NCBI RefSeq assembly: GCF_023705585.1
Contig: NZ_BOQE01000001.1
Coordinates: forward strand, 526,501-590,500
DNA length: 64,000 nucleotides
Reading direction: 5' to 3'
Origin: Collibacillus ludicampi
Lineage (GTDB): Bacteria > Bacillota > Bacilli > Tumebacillales > BOQE01
Positions 18,693 through 27,580 of the stretch are shown here, one piece after another; within the stretch, counting starts at the first letter, position 1; each line of letters opens with the position of its first letter. The notes under the pieces are model-generated. The model did no database searches. It saw nothing but the letters and a program-made list of their open reading frames with translations, and had not been told where the DNA came from. The position numbers and the translations under genes are program-made.

Positions 18693-18710
18693 TGAATGAA
18701 TAATCATTCA
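18693..18710. promoter_or_regulatory. FadR operator
   Basis: TGAATGAATAATCATTCA is a near-perfect palindrome that matches the known Bacillus FadR consensus TGAATGAMTANTCATTCA at every position. It lies right before the fadR-like gene, so the operon is probably autorepressed and induced by acyl-CoA. Confidence 0.88.
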
Positions 18711-18848
18711 CTTGTCTACAATCGTATGATAATTCTACAACTTTGTCAACCGGTTGTTTGGTTGAGTCGAAAAATTTTTTGCAAAAACACTGTTTGTTTC
18801 CTGATAGCCTCTCATGCCGTAAGCGGTGCCTTTGAGGAGGAAAAGTTT

Positions 18849-18966
18849 CTTGGGTGGGCGTAATGCTTTGCGTGAGACAGCGACTTTGGAGGTCGTCTCG
18901 CTACAACTAAACATATTCTAAGCGAGACGACCTCCACGGAGCGCGAACGCAAAGCATACGCCCGCC
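18849..18966. repeat. Nested palindromic intergenic element (reference copy)
   Basis: Two nested inverted repeats: outer arms GGTGGGCGTAATGCTTTGCGT (18853-18873, trimmed here to its core GTGGGCGTAATGCTTTGCG) and the complementary segment at 18947-18966, and perfect 15-bp inner arms GGAGGTCGTCTCGCT (18888-18902) / AGCGAGACGACCTCC (18921-18935). No gene overlaps it. A related element is at 43226 and half-elements are at 50571 and perhaps 10633. Confidence 0.8.
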
Positions 18967-19037
18967 AAACTACACATTTTTCAAAATAGTTTCCGAATGA
19001 CACGATTTCCTATCTTGTTATGGATGGAACTGTTCAA

Positions 19038-19066
19038 TTGACACAATTAACCTATAGATGTAAAAT
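19038..19066 (+). promoter_or_regulatory. Sigma-A promoter of phasin-like gene
   Basis: TTGACA (19038-19043), a 17-base spacer and TAAAAT (19061-19066). A direct repeat of TATAGATGTA spans the -10 region and the bases just after it, a possible regulator site. Confidence 0.75.
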
Positions 19067-19109
19067 ACATATAGATGTACAATTTGTTTTTTGAAAAGGA
19101 GGATCCACC

Positions 19110-19697
19110 ATGAGTCAAAAAGAACAAAAACTCGGAGTAGCGGAAGTAATACCAAAAGAGCAAAAGAAAGAAGCGAAGGCACCTCAATATCGCGTGGATG
19201 CATTGGTTGACACATTCTGGAACGGATATTTGTCCGCTGTCTCCCATACCCATCAATCATTAGAGAACTACGAAGACGCGTATCTACTCACCTTGAAAGA
19301 AACATTGAAACTGACGGAAAGTTATCGTCGCCAAGTCGAAGAGTTAAAAGAAGCGTCACAAACCAATTGTCATCTGTTTAAAGGTCTCTTCTCCGTATTG
19401 AAGAATGATGATGCGAAAGCGTATACCCATGCGGAAGAATTGACAAACCAGTTTCAGGACGTAACAAAGAAGCTTGGGGAAATGGCGTGGGGGCCATGGA
19501 AAGTGGCTGCGGAGTTGGCAGAGACGGCGGAAAAGTGTTTCGAAGAAAACAACAAAGAATTCATCAAGTCGTTGCGCGAGCAGCGGAAAACATTTGCCTC
19601 ATTCACAGAACAGGTGATTTCCTCCGCAAAAAGTAACCATCGTACGTTTCTACGCGCCATCGAGGATACGGTTCATCCCATTGTTGTGACACAATGA
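19110..19697 (+). CDS. Phasin-like helical protein (PhaP-type candidate)
   Basis: A 195-residue, almost wholly alpha-helical amphipathic protein with a Lys/Glu-rich N-terminus and no signal or membrane segment. The pattern VDTFWNGYLSAVSHTHQSLENY and repeated Gln/Glu-rich heptads resembles phasins that coat polyhydroxyalkanoate granules in bacilli, but no conserved residue proves it and no pha genes are nearby. A strong sigma-A promoter and AAAGGAGG before the ATG suggest abundant expression. Alternative: another coiled-coil cytoplasmic protein. Confidence 0.6.
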   Translation: MSQKEQKLGVAEVIPKEQKKEAKAPQYRVDALVDTFWNGYLSAVSHTHQSLENYEDAYLLTLKETLKLTESYRRQVEELKEASQTNCHLFKGLFSVLKNDDAKAYTHAEELTNQFQDVTKKLGEMAWGPWKVAAELAETAEKCFEENNKEFIKSLREQRKTFASFTEQVISSAKSNHRTFLRAIEDTVHPIVVTQ

Positions 19698-19702
19698 TCG
19701 CA

Positions 19703-19739
19703 CGGTTCGGGGAGAGATGTTATGTTTCTTCCCGAACCG
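19703..19739. terminator. Hairpin between convergent genes
   Basis: CGGTTCGGG (19703-19711) pairs perfectly with CCCGAACCG (19731-19739). It overlaps the last codons of the leftward ger operon and lacks a clear T run, so terminator function is only probable. Confidence 0.45.
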
Positions 19740-20850
19740 ATGTCGTCTGATTTTCCATTTTTCTCTTCCTGCGCTTATTTTTCACCAAAGCAATCAGCAG
19801 CAAGCATGAAGGAATCAACGTGAAAAACAAAGTGCCATAAAAAGGAATGACTCTTTCAAGTATATGAGCCACGGCTTGCAAACTGGGGAGAGACCAGAAT
19901 GAGAACAGGGTCATGATGAAACCGTATGGAAGAACGAGAGGCCGGTAATCGGAAAGATTCAACCATTGGGCGGTTCCCAAGACTAAGGCATAATAGAACG
20001 CATTCACCTTGACGAATATTCCCACGACCCATACAGCCATCACCACCGATTCCAGGTGTTCGAGAAAATCGGCGATACTCACATAACTGGCGACATTCAT
20101 CACCGGATAAACGAGCATGGGAGTTATCCTCCCGAATACGAAAAGAGCCGTTAAATCCGTGATGACCAGTGTCAGCAAAATCGCAAACACGGTCGCGTAT
20201 CCATATTTCCGTACTTTCACGCGGTCCGTTACGAAAGGAAGGAAAAAAGTCAACAAAAACGATTGACTGAACCAAGCTTGCGGAGTAGCCGCCCCCCTGA
20301 TGGAGGGCATAATCCCGTGTTCCAGAACCGGAAACAGGTTGCTGATCTTCCATTCCGGAAGAAGCAACAGGATCATCAAGAGAAGCGGGAATACGAACAG
20401 ACCGCTGAACACCTGTGCAGATCTGCCTATGACTTCCAAACCGCCGCGGACAGTAGAGGCACATACAAATGTAAGGCATCCAATCACGACAGCCATCGGG
20501 GTTTTTATGAGAAAGGAACTGGCGACAAATTCCGCATATTCTCTGAGTATAATTCCGGAAAAATGAACGAGGGCAATGAGATACAAAAAACCGATGACCT
20601 TTCCCGGAAATGGACCGAGAATATGCTGGCAATACTGAATGATCGTTTCTCCCGGGTACAGTTTATGCAATCGTGTCACGACATACACCGTGAAGAAACC
20701 GATGGGGGAAGCCCATACGGGCGACAACCAGAGGTCTCTTCCCGCAAACTTGCTCGTCAGCGAAGGAACGATGAGAATGGAGGTCGCCAGTACGGTCGCA
20801 TAAAGAATGATCGCCATCTGAAATGCGGAAATCTTCCCTTTCTCAATCAT
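19720..20850 (-). CDS. Spore germination receptor subunit B (second GerAB paralogue of the operon)
   Basis: A 376-residue integral membrane protein of the GerAB/APC transporter-like family with about ten TM segments, beginning MIEKGKISAFQMAIILYATV. The B subunit forms the germinant-binding part of the receptor in the spore inner membrane. It closes the operon, so this receptor locus encodes two B subunits; the other is at 22299. ATG 20850 follows AGGGGTG; the in-frame GTG at 20859 lies in that site. It lies 16 bp after the small D subunit gene. Confidence 0.9.
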   Translation of the reverse strand: MIEKGKISAFQMAIILYATVLATSILIVPSLTSKFAGRDLWLSPVWASPIGFFTVYVVTRLHKLYPGETIIQYCQHILGPFPGKVIGFLYLIALVHFSGIILREYAEFVASSFLIKTPMAVVIGCLTFVCASTVRGGLEVIGRSAQVFSGLFVFPLLLMILLLLPEWKISNLFPVLEHGIMPSIRGAATPQAWFSQSFLLTFFLPFVTDRVKVRKYGYATVFAILLTLVITDLTALFVFGRITPMLVYPVMNVASYVSIADFLEHLESVVMAVWVVGIFVKVNAFYYALVLGTAQWLNLSDYRPLVLPYGFIMTLFSFWSLPSLQAVAHILERVIPFYGTLFFTLIPSCLLLIALVKNKRRKRKMENQTTSVREET

Positions 20851-20866
20851 CTTGATCACCCCTGTC

Positions 20867-21094
20867 CTACTTTTCCAAGATGTTGCTCAGGGGTTGAAAA
20901 ATCGTTTCTACCACCTGTGTAGGGCCTGGCAGATCGGGAAAGAAGATGAGCAAGACTGCAAGAATCCATCCGATCAAATTGAGCGAAAGGAAAGTGATCT
21001 TTTCCTTTTTTTTCGCTTTGTCAATTTTGGGCCATTCGTAGATGAATATGAGAGCCACCAAGATAGTCATGGCCGCGACATATCCAAGTTTCAC
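20867..21094 (-). CDS. GerD-type small two-TM germination receptor subunit candidate
   Basis: A 75-residue protein with two hydrophobic helices (residues 4-19 and about 38-54) joined by the very basic loop IDKAKKKEKI. Its ATG overlaps the stop of the C-subunit gene by four bases, so it is translated with it. Small two-TM proteins in ger operons (GerKD, GerUD, GerVD) adjust receptor sensitivity; assignment here rests on size, topology and position, not on a sequence signature. Confidence 0.75.
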   Translation of the reverse strand: MKLGYVAAMTILVALIFIYEWPKIDKAKKKEKITFLSLNLIGWILAVLLIFFPDLPGPTQVVETIFQPLSNILEK

Positions 21095-22302
21095 TTTTTC
21101 TTCACTTCCTCTTCCGGAATGCCCGCCGGTGATGTTGACGCTCCTGGTCTGCGCACATATACTTTGGTATCGATCTTTACTTCGATCTTGGGAAAGATTT
21201 CATCCCAGTGATCCTTTGCCTGATCCCACTCCTTCGGGTATTTCCGTTGAAACGCTTCAGAAAACCCAAAGATATCAGCATTCATCCCTTTCTGAATCTT
21301 TTTCAATGCCAACTTCATCCGCTTTTCGATTTGAACGCCCGCTGCTTTCGCTATCCGTTGCGTATGATTTGGATTCATCATGCTTAAAGATGTCGTATTT
21401 TCTACCACATCGTCACTGGTTACGGCTTCGATCCTCATGAGCCATTTTCCCTTTTCAATCTGCGGAACCAATTTCGTATGAAATCCAATCATATTCAAGG
21501 AAACCTTCCCTTTTTCCCCACTGGGTTGAACGGTAATAGTAGCCATCGCTACCTCGTTTCTTATCCAGAGGAGTCCTCTTGTGGTATAATCGTCCACATA
21601 TCCCACCATTTTCCCGTTTTTTAAAATCGCCGCACCATTGAGACGTATTCTGCTTCTTTCTGGATGACTGGAACTCCATTCAACGACTTCAATCCAGGGC
21701 AAAGCGGCGGCCTTTGCGTCACTTTTGATCATCTGCGTTAAATCTTTCAGTGTTACCTCCAAGTTAAAGCGAAGTTTGTTCAGTTCTCTTATCGTTTCGG
21801 ACGAGAACCGTTCAAGGTAACCTGGAACCTCCAATAGTTTGGATGCCTTTCCCTTGGAGACATATACAAATGTTCTCATCCGCGGTTCCGGGTGGCGTAA
21901 GAAGAAGTCGATATTATCGGTGATCCCTTCTTTCGCTATATCTTCCCCGATCACCAACGCTTTCATATGACCCCAGAAAATTTTGCGCGGGATCTTTTCC
22001 TGGAGCCTTGCCATCGCATCCGCAATCGTGAGACCCTCTCCCGATTCCACCTTTGTTGTCGCCTCCCCACCACTACCACCACCACCTCCTCCCATTCCCC
22101 CTGCTTGTCCTGTAAGCGTTTTCGGGATGATGTATTGAAGGGAAAGCATGAACCCGTCCTTTTTCTTGTCAATGCTTACCCCTACGACCAAAGCTAAATC
22201 ATTGATTTCCTTGCGATCCCAGCAACCGGACAATAGAAGGACCATGAAACAGAGGAGAAGCAATTGGATGACGATTCTTTTCCTCTTAAAAGAACGGTTC
22301 AA
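21091..22302 (-). CDS. Spore germination receptor lipoprotein subunit C (GerAC family)
   Basis: A 403-residue lipoprotein with signal peptide and lipobox LLSGC followed by WDRKEINDLALVVGVSIDKK, the standard start of GerAC proteins. A Gly-rich loop (AGGMGGGGGGSGG, near 68-80) is unusually long. It sits on the outer face of the spore inner membrane with the A and B subunits. The start overlaps the end of the upstream B gene by four bases and the stop overlaps the D gene start. Confidence 0.93.
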   Translation of the reverse strand: MNRSFKRKRIVIQLLLLCFMVLLLSGCWDRKEINDLALVVGVSIDKKKDGFMLSLQYIIPKTLTGQAGGMGGGGGGSGGEATTKVESGEGLTIADAMARLQEKIPRKIFWGHMKALVIGEDIAKEGITDNIDFFLRHPEPRMRTFVYVSKGKASKLLEVPGYLERFSSETIRELNKLRFNLEVTLKDLTQMIKSDAKAAALPWIEVVEWSSSHPERSRIRLNGAAILKNGKMVGYVDDYTTRGLLWIRNEVAMATITVQPSGEKGKVSLNMIGFHTKLVPQIEKGKWLMRIEAVTSDDVVENTTSLSMMNPNHTQRIAKAAGVQIEKRMKLALKKIQKGMNADIFGFSEAFQRKYPKEWDQAKDHWDEIFPKIEVKIDTKVYVRRPGASTSPAGIPEEEVKKK

Positions 22303-23408
22303 TTTGCCTGCCCTCCCTTCTCCTGCTTCCTTTTACGCAGGACAGCGACCGGAAGCAGTAAAACAGGAATCACAACAAATAGAAGCGTCACCTCAAAAAT
22401 TTTTACCTTTGTAATTAATTCTCCCAATTTCTGATGAGAAGGGACGATCCAGAACGTGAACAAAATCATCAGGAAGCCGAACGGGAGCACGAGTGGTCGG
22501 TAATCAGACAGCTTTATCCACTGGGCAGTACCGAGCACCAGTGCATAATAGTAAACACAGACCTTCACGAACACACCCGCTACCCAAACGGCCATGACAA
22601 TCGACTCCAGATGTTCGATAAAGTCAGCCAGACTTACATAGCGGGCCGCATCCATGACCGGATAGGTGAGCATCGATGTAACTTCTTGTCCAAACAGGAA
22701 CAAGACGGTCAAATTGGCCATCAGCAGATTCAACATGATAAAAAAAACGGTGATCATTCCCCATTTTTTTCCGTTTGCACGATCAACGACATAAGGCAGA
22801 AAAAAGGCGCCTAAAAAAATTTGACCCATCCAACTTTGACTCACAAATGCTCCCTTTATGGTCGGCATGATTCCGTGCGCCAAGATCGGGAACATATTCC
22901 TGACGTGCAAGTCAGGGAGAAGGAGCAGTACCATCAAGAAAAAGGGAAGGATAAAAAGACCTACGAATAACTGCGCGCTTCTCCCGACGACTTCTACCCC
23001 TCCCCGCACGGCACAGGCGCAAACGAAGACGAGACTTCCTACGACGACAAGAAATGGGGTTTGACTGAGGAATGATCCAATCACAAATTCCGCATATTCT
23101 CTCAGTATGATCCCTTCTGCATAAAGGAAGTAAGACAGGTAGATCAATCCGAGCATTTTCCCCGGAAGTACGCCGAGAATGTGCTCACAGTATTGAAAGA
23201 ACGTTTGCTCCGGGTACAGTTTGTTCAATCGGTCGATGACATACACCACCAAGAAGCCGACAAGAGAAGCCAAGATCGTCGATAACCACAAGTCACGTCC
23301 CGCATATTTTATGCTGATGGACGGTACAGTGATGATGTCGGTGGCCATCACCGTAGGATAAAGCATGACCCACATCTGCAATGCGGAAATCCTGCCTTTC
23401 TCAATCAT
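22299..23408 (-). CDS. Spore germination receptor subunit B (GerAB family)
   Basis: A 369-residue, about ten-TM protein starting MIEKGRISALQMWVMLYPTV and sharing many blocks with the second B protein of the same operon (GRDLWLS, ILREYAEFV, WIKLSDYRPLVLPFGFLM). Duplication within the operon is the simple reading. One of the two may bind a different germinant. It is 43 bp after the A-subunit gene and overlaps the C-subunit gene by four bases. Confidence 0.92.
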   Translation of the reverse strand: MIEKGRISALQMWVMLYPTVMATDIITVPSISIKYAGRDLWLSTILASLVGFLVVYVIDRLNKLYPEQTFFQYCEHILGVLPGKMLGLIYLSYFLYAEGIILREYAEFVIGSFLSQTPFLVVVGSLVFVCACAVRGGVEVVGRSAQLFVGLFILPFFLMVLLLLPDLHVRNMFPILAHGIMPTIKGAFVSQSWMGQIFLGAFFLPYVVDRANGKKWGMITVFFIMLNLLMANLTVLFLFGQEVTSMLTYPVMDAARYVSLADFIEHLESIVMAVWVAGVFVKVCVYYYALVLGTAQWIKLSDYRPLVLPFGFLMILFTFWIVPSHQKLGELITKVKIFEVTLLFVVIPVLLLPVAVLRKRKQEKGGQAN

Positions 23409-23451
23409 TTCCTCACCTCACCCCCCGCATGCTGCTTGCTGTATGTTTCTT

Positions 23452-24999
23452 CTAATCGCCTCCTTTGTCAGGACCCGGTTTGAGCCCGGGAGACTGCGTG
23501 TATTTGTCATACTCGCCTGTCAAGTGTGTGCGTACGTCCCTCGCCCACACAGGTGCCCGGACGATCGTATCTAACAATCCGCTTCCTTTTAAGGGTGCAA
23601 GCGGTTTTAAATAGGGGTCGCCGAAAGACCGGAGTGAACATAAATGAACCACAATGCCGATGATACCAAGCATGATACCTAACAATCCCAGTGTTCCTGC
23701 AAGAAAGATCATCGGGAAGCGCAACAACCGCAAGGCGATTCCTGCAGTAAAACGAGGGATCATAAAAGAGGAAATCCCTGTGAGAGCCACCACCATGACC
23801 ATCGGCGCCGAAGCCAATCCCGCGGAAATCGCTGCTTGTCCGATCACCAAAGCACCGACAATACTGACAGCGGCCCCCACCTGTTTGGGGAGACGTACCC
23901 CTGCTTCACGCAGCGCTTCGAATGTAATTTCCATAAGAAGTGCCTCGACGAGTGCCGGAAAGGGAACTTCCTCCCGGGAAGCGGCAACCGTAAGGAGAAG
24001 TGTCGTCGGCAGCATCTCCTGGTGATAGGAGAGTATGGCAACATACAGGGAAGGAAGAAGAAGGGAAAGACCGACAAATAAGTATCGCAAGAAACGAATC
24101 GCTGTCCCGATTAGAAATCGCTGATGATAATCTTCCGGTGATTGCAAGAGAGAAAAGAAACTGGTCGGTGCAATCAACACAGTTGGAGTGCCATCCACCA
24201 AAATCGCTACCCGTCCTTCCAATAGGTTGTACGTGACAACATCGACCCGTTCCGTATCCAAGAGTGTCGGAAAAGGAGAGAACGAATCGTCTTCGATAAA
24301 TTCCTCAATCTCCCCACTATCCAAGATGCCTTGATGATCGATCCGTTTCAATCGGTTCATGACTTCCTCAACCAGCGTCTTGTCGACGAGTCCTTCCACG
24401 TAAGCCACAATGACTTTTGTCTGCGTGTACCTTCCGAGTGTCACTGATTTCATTTTGAGAGCGGGACTTTTGATTCTTCTCCGCAGAAGGGACATATTGA
24501 CAACGATCGTCTCCGTAAATCCTTCACGAGGTCCACGTACGACCCCTTCGGCGATAGGTTCTTCGATCCCACGCTTTTCAAACTTGGCCAATGCCAAAGA
24601 AAGCCCTCGGTCTTCCTTATCCAGCAATAGAACCGGATTCCCTGTTGATATGTGCTCGATGCACTCGCCAAAAGTCTTGATTTCTTTGATATCGGAAACG
24701 GGAATTCGTTCACCATCCATCAGATCGTTGAATCCTGTCACCGACTCATGCATGAGCGGGGAAAGTACGTTTTGATCGATCTCTTCCTTATTGCTGAGTC
24801 CCTCAATATAAACAAGATACGCTTTTGTCGTTCCGCCAATCGAAAAGGATCGAAAAACAATATCCTCGCAATCGGAATACATCGAGCGAAGGACCTGTAT
24901 GTTTTGTTCCACTTCGGAAAACAGGTTGACATCTTGTTGCGGAAATTGCTTGACTGGTTGCTGGGGTTCCCTTGATCTCCAAAGTCGCACTTGCTTCAT
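23452..24999 (-). CDS. Spore germination receptor subunit A (GerAA family)
   Basis: A 515-residue GerAA protein: a soluble N-terminal domain of about 250 residues with VVRGPREGFTETIVVN and VDGTPTVLIAPTSFF, then five or so TM segments with LPSLYVAILSYHQEMLPTTL and LLMEITFEALREAGVRLP. First gene of the five-gene leftward operon. I chose ATG 24999, preceded by AAGGGG; the frame is open to 25029. A sigma-G-type promoter is about 60 bp upstream, as expected for forespore expression. Confidence 0.93.
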   Translation of the reverse strand: MKQVRLWRSREPQQPVKQFPQQDVNLFSEVEQNIQVLRSMYSDCEDIVFRSFSIGGTTKAYLVYIEGLSNKEEIDQNVLSPLMHESVTGFNDLMDGERIPVSDIKEIKTFGECIEHISTGNPVLLLDKEDRGLSLALAKFEKRGIEEPIAEGVVRGPREGFTETIVVNMSLLRRRIKSPALKMKSVTLGRYTQTKVIVAYVEGLVDKTLVEEVMNRLKRIDHQGILDSGEIEEFIEDDSFSPFPTLLDTERVDVVTYNLLEGRVAILVDGTPTVLIAPTSFFSLLQSPEDYHQRFLIGTAIRFLRYLFVGLSLLLPSLYVAILSYHQEMLPTTLLLTVAASREEVPFPALVEALLMEITFEALREAGVRLPKQVGAAVSIVGALVIGQAAISAGLASAPMVMVVALTGISSFMIPRFTAGIALRLLRFPMIFLAGTLGLLGIMLGIIGIVVHLCSLRSFGDPYLKPLAPLKGSGLLDTIVRAPVWARDVRTHLTGEYDKYTQSPGLKPGPDKGGD

Positions 25000-25054
25000 G
25001 AGAAACAGCCCCTTCCTTCCCATGAACAACTAACTTTTGCACTTGCTACCAATG

Positions 25055-25084
25055 TAGGATGTGCAAAAAAAAACCTCTCCATTC
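25055..25084 (-). promoter_or_regulatory. Sigma-G-type promoter of first ger operon
   Basis: On the minus strand GAATG (-35), an 18-base spacer and CATCCTA (-10) fit the sigma-G consensus GMATR / CATNMTA. The -35 lies inside a small hairpin CCATTCCT / AGGAATGG followed by nine T, which also looks like a terminator for whatever was once upstream. The IS66 element begins 13 bp behind the -35. Confidence 0.7.
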
Positions 25085-25149
25085 CTACCAGGAATGGGTA
25101 AGCGTAAAATAATCCCCACCTTTCGAAGAGATGGGGATTTTCGTATGAT

Positions 25150-26757
25150 TTACGTATTCTTTTTTATAGCCCGGCAGGTAAGCGGTAGGCTTTCTGACCA
25201 AGGGAGGAGCTGATCTAAGAAATCTTTGTTTTTAGTATCTAGGTTAGGTAGTTTCTTAAAGAGATAGGTAAGATAGGAATAGGGATGTAATCCATTTTCT
25301 TTCGCTGTCTCTATGATACTGTAAATGATCGCACTCGCCTTTGCACCACGCGGGGTATTGGAGAACAACCAGTTTTTGCGACCGATCACAAACGGTTTGA
25401 TCGCGCGTTCACTTCGGTTGTTATCGATCTCCAATCGCCCATCTTGTAAAAACGCCTCTAATTTTTCCCACTGGTTCAGACAATACAAGATGGCCTGACC
25501 GAACGCACTTTTGGGCAGCACTTTCGGTTTCTGGGTACGTAGCCATGCCAAAAAAGCATCCAACACAGGGCGGCTGCGTTCTTGACGGATTTGGTAACGT
25601 TCCTCAGGCGTGCACTCCTTTAAGTCCCGTTCAATCGCAAAGAGTTGATTGCAGAAATTGAGTCCCTCTTTGGCTGCTACCGGTGACGAGCGCTTCGATT
25701 CAGGCAGCGCCTTGAGTGCCTCATCGAATTTGCGCCGGGCGTGAGCCCAACAACCGACCAGGGCCACATCCGGTATCCCATGGTAACCCGCATAGCCATC
25801 GACGTGCAGGTATCCTTTGAAACCGGAAAGAAACTGACGCGGGTGTTTGCTCGCCCGTGTCGTCTGGTAGTCATAGAGGATGATGGGCGGATCTTCTCTC
25901 CCGGTACGGTACAGCCATAGATAAGAAGTTGTCTGTGCGGCCCGGCCCGGTTCACGGAGCACTTGTAAGGTCGTCTCGTCTGCGTGCAAGATGTCCCGCT
26001 TGAGTAAGTGCTCGCGCATGCGATCATAGAGCAGACTCAACCAGGTATTCGCTCCGTAGAGGATCCAGTTGGCCAGGGTCTGACGAGACAACTCAATCCC
26101 CAGGCGTGCAAACTGTTGCTCTTATCGGTAGAGAGGCATGCTCTCCACATATTTTTGACTCATGATATAGGCCATACTGGAAGCAGAAGCCAAACTCCCC
26201 GGAAAGACAGGGGCAGGCATAGAGGCTGTGACAATCGGCGTGCTTGTCTCCTCACGCTCGCAACGGCGGCAGGAGTAGACGTAACGGACATGCTTGACCA
26301 CTTTGACTTCGGCCGGAATAATCTTCAGCTCTTGCCGTATCTCCGTGCTCATTTCATGCAAAGAACCACCGCAACACGAACAAACCTGCTCCTCAGATGG
26401 CAGGCGATACTCGATCGTCTCCACAGGCAGGTTTTCAAGCTGGGTTTCCCGGTGGCCGCGTTTTTTCGAACGGCGATACGTAATGGTTTCGAGGGTAGGC
26501 TCCGCTACAGTGGGATCGGCCTCCACCTCGGCTTCGTTAAAAAGCTCAAGCTGATCGGCATTCGTTCGTTCGCTCGAAGAGCCAAACCGGCGCTGTTGGC
26601 TGAGGCGAAACTGCTCCTCATACCACTTCAGTTTGGCGGTCAGTTCCGCATTTTGCTTTTTCAGCCAATCGCATTCTTTTTGGAGATCTTCTATTGTAGT
26701 AGGGGTCGGGTTCAATGTATGATTTTTCATAATACTATTGATTTCGACAATGTACAA
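25150..26757 (-). pseudogene. tnpC: IS66 TnpC transposase interrupted by an in-frame stop
   Basis: The frame is that of the IS66 DDE transposase: leucine-zipper-like N-terminus, a zinc-finger region [11 protein letters not shown], then HADETTLQV and [10 protein letters not shown] with the catalytic Asp residues and [18 protein letters not shown] with the Glu. A TAA at 26122-26124 interrupts it after ESMPLYR; the same frame continues [19 protein letters not shown] without a shift. One base change (for example CAA to TAA) explains it. The likely start is ATG 26730, or TTG 26757. Confidence 0.88.
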
Positions 26758-26800
26758 CCAATTCCTTTTCCATTCAAAAAAAATAGGTGGATGTGTGGAA

Positions 26801-27157
26801 TCATACGATTGTGCGCGCGGTCACCGCAGGGTGAGCTTGTCGCTGTTCGAGAGATAAACCATCGAGTAGCCAACGCAACTCCCGACGACTGATTTTCAAC
26901 GGTACGGAGCTCGCTTCCGCTGGCCACTGAAATTTTCCTTTCTCTAACCGGCGGTAATAGAGCCAGAAACCGTTGTGTTCCCAGCGAAGAATCTTCAGTT
27001 TATCTCGCTTTCGATTGCAGAAAACGAAGAGACAGGGCGAGAAAGGGTCGAGTTCAAACTCTTCCTTGACGAGTACGGCTAACCCGTCAATCGATTTCCG
27101 TAGATCGGTGCTTCCGCAGGCCAGATACACCCGCTCTACGCTAGCTTCGCTTAGCAT
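26801..27157 (-). CDS. tnpB: IS66 accessory protein TnpB
   Basis: A 118-residue IS66 Orf2 protein with the family pattern [39 protein letters not shown] and [21 protein letters not shown]. Required for transposition in IS66-family elements; its biochemical role is not settled. Its start overlaps the end of tnpA by seven bases. Confidence 0.92.
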   Translation of the reverse strand: MLSEASVERVYLACGSTDLRKSIDGLAVLVKEEFELDPFSPCLFVFCNRKRDKLKILRWEHNGFWLYYRRLEKGKFQWPAEASSVPLKISRRELRWLLDGLSLEQRQAHPAVTARTIV

Positions 27158-27468
27158 AACGTTTGGAGTGTTCGCACGACGTCTGCCAGCAGCGCGGGAT
27201 CAAAGCCAGGCTGGATTTCTACGGTTGCTTGCCCTACTCTAACGAGCAAGGTGTTTCTAGACTCGCCAGTCTGCCCGTCCACTTCTACCGATATCCATTT
27301 GGATGATGGGTTCACAGCGGCTTCTTTGTGTTCAATCTTCCGGAGCCAATACCGGAACTGATGAAGCTTCAACTGATGAGCTCTACACCATGCTGATGCA
27401 CTCTGTCCGCTAGCCCGAAAAGCAGCGATCCGTACCTCCCACTCTTTTCTCAATTCTACATGAGACAT
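27151..27468 (-). CDS. tnpA: IS66 accessory protein TnpA
   Basis: A 105-residue IS66 Orf1 protein with an N-terminal helix-turn-helix-like segment ASGQSASAWCRAHQL followed by HQFRYWLRKIE, and a beta-rich C-terminus. First gene of the IS66 operon, translationally coupled to tnpB. Intact. Confidence 0.85.
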   Translation of the reverse strand: MSHVELRKEWEVRIAAFRASGQSASAWCRAHQLKLHQFRYWLRKIEHKEAAVNPSSKWISVEVDGQTGESRNTLLVRVGQATVEIQPGFDPALLADVVRTLQTLC

Positions 27469-27580
27469 TGAAAATTCTCCTCTCCGAATATCTTGAGGAG
27501 ATTATCTCAAATACAAAACGAGGTTAGTAGGTGGGGAGTATTTGACGCTTACTTTTCTCATGTAACATTCCTTCTAAATG

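Larger units (their letters stand above)
25098..27552 (-). mobile_element. IS66-family insertion sequence
   Basis: Terminal inverted repeats begin GTAAGCG at both ends: 25098-25120 and the complement of 27530-27552 agree at 21 of 23 positions. Inside are tnpA, tnpB and tnpC in IS66 order. Flanks AGGAATGG and TTTTCTCA do not show the usual 8-bp target duplication, so ends may have recombined. tnpC carries a stop codon, so the copy is probably not autonomous. Confidence 0.9.

Noticed and set aside
18812-19003. 63-residue ORF over the nested palindrome
   Set aside because: Composed of the inverted repeat itself; no ribosome site.
20263-20922. Long plus-strand frame opposite the second gerB
   Set aside because: Charged, low-complexity translation opposite a clear ten-TM protein; an antisense shadow.
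25969-25990. GGTCGTCTCGTC inside IS66 tnpC resembling the palindromic family
   Set aside because: It encodes the conserved ADETT of the transposase and has no partner arm; chance.
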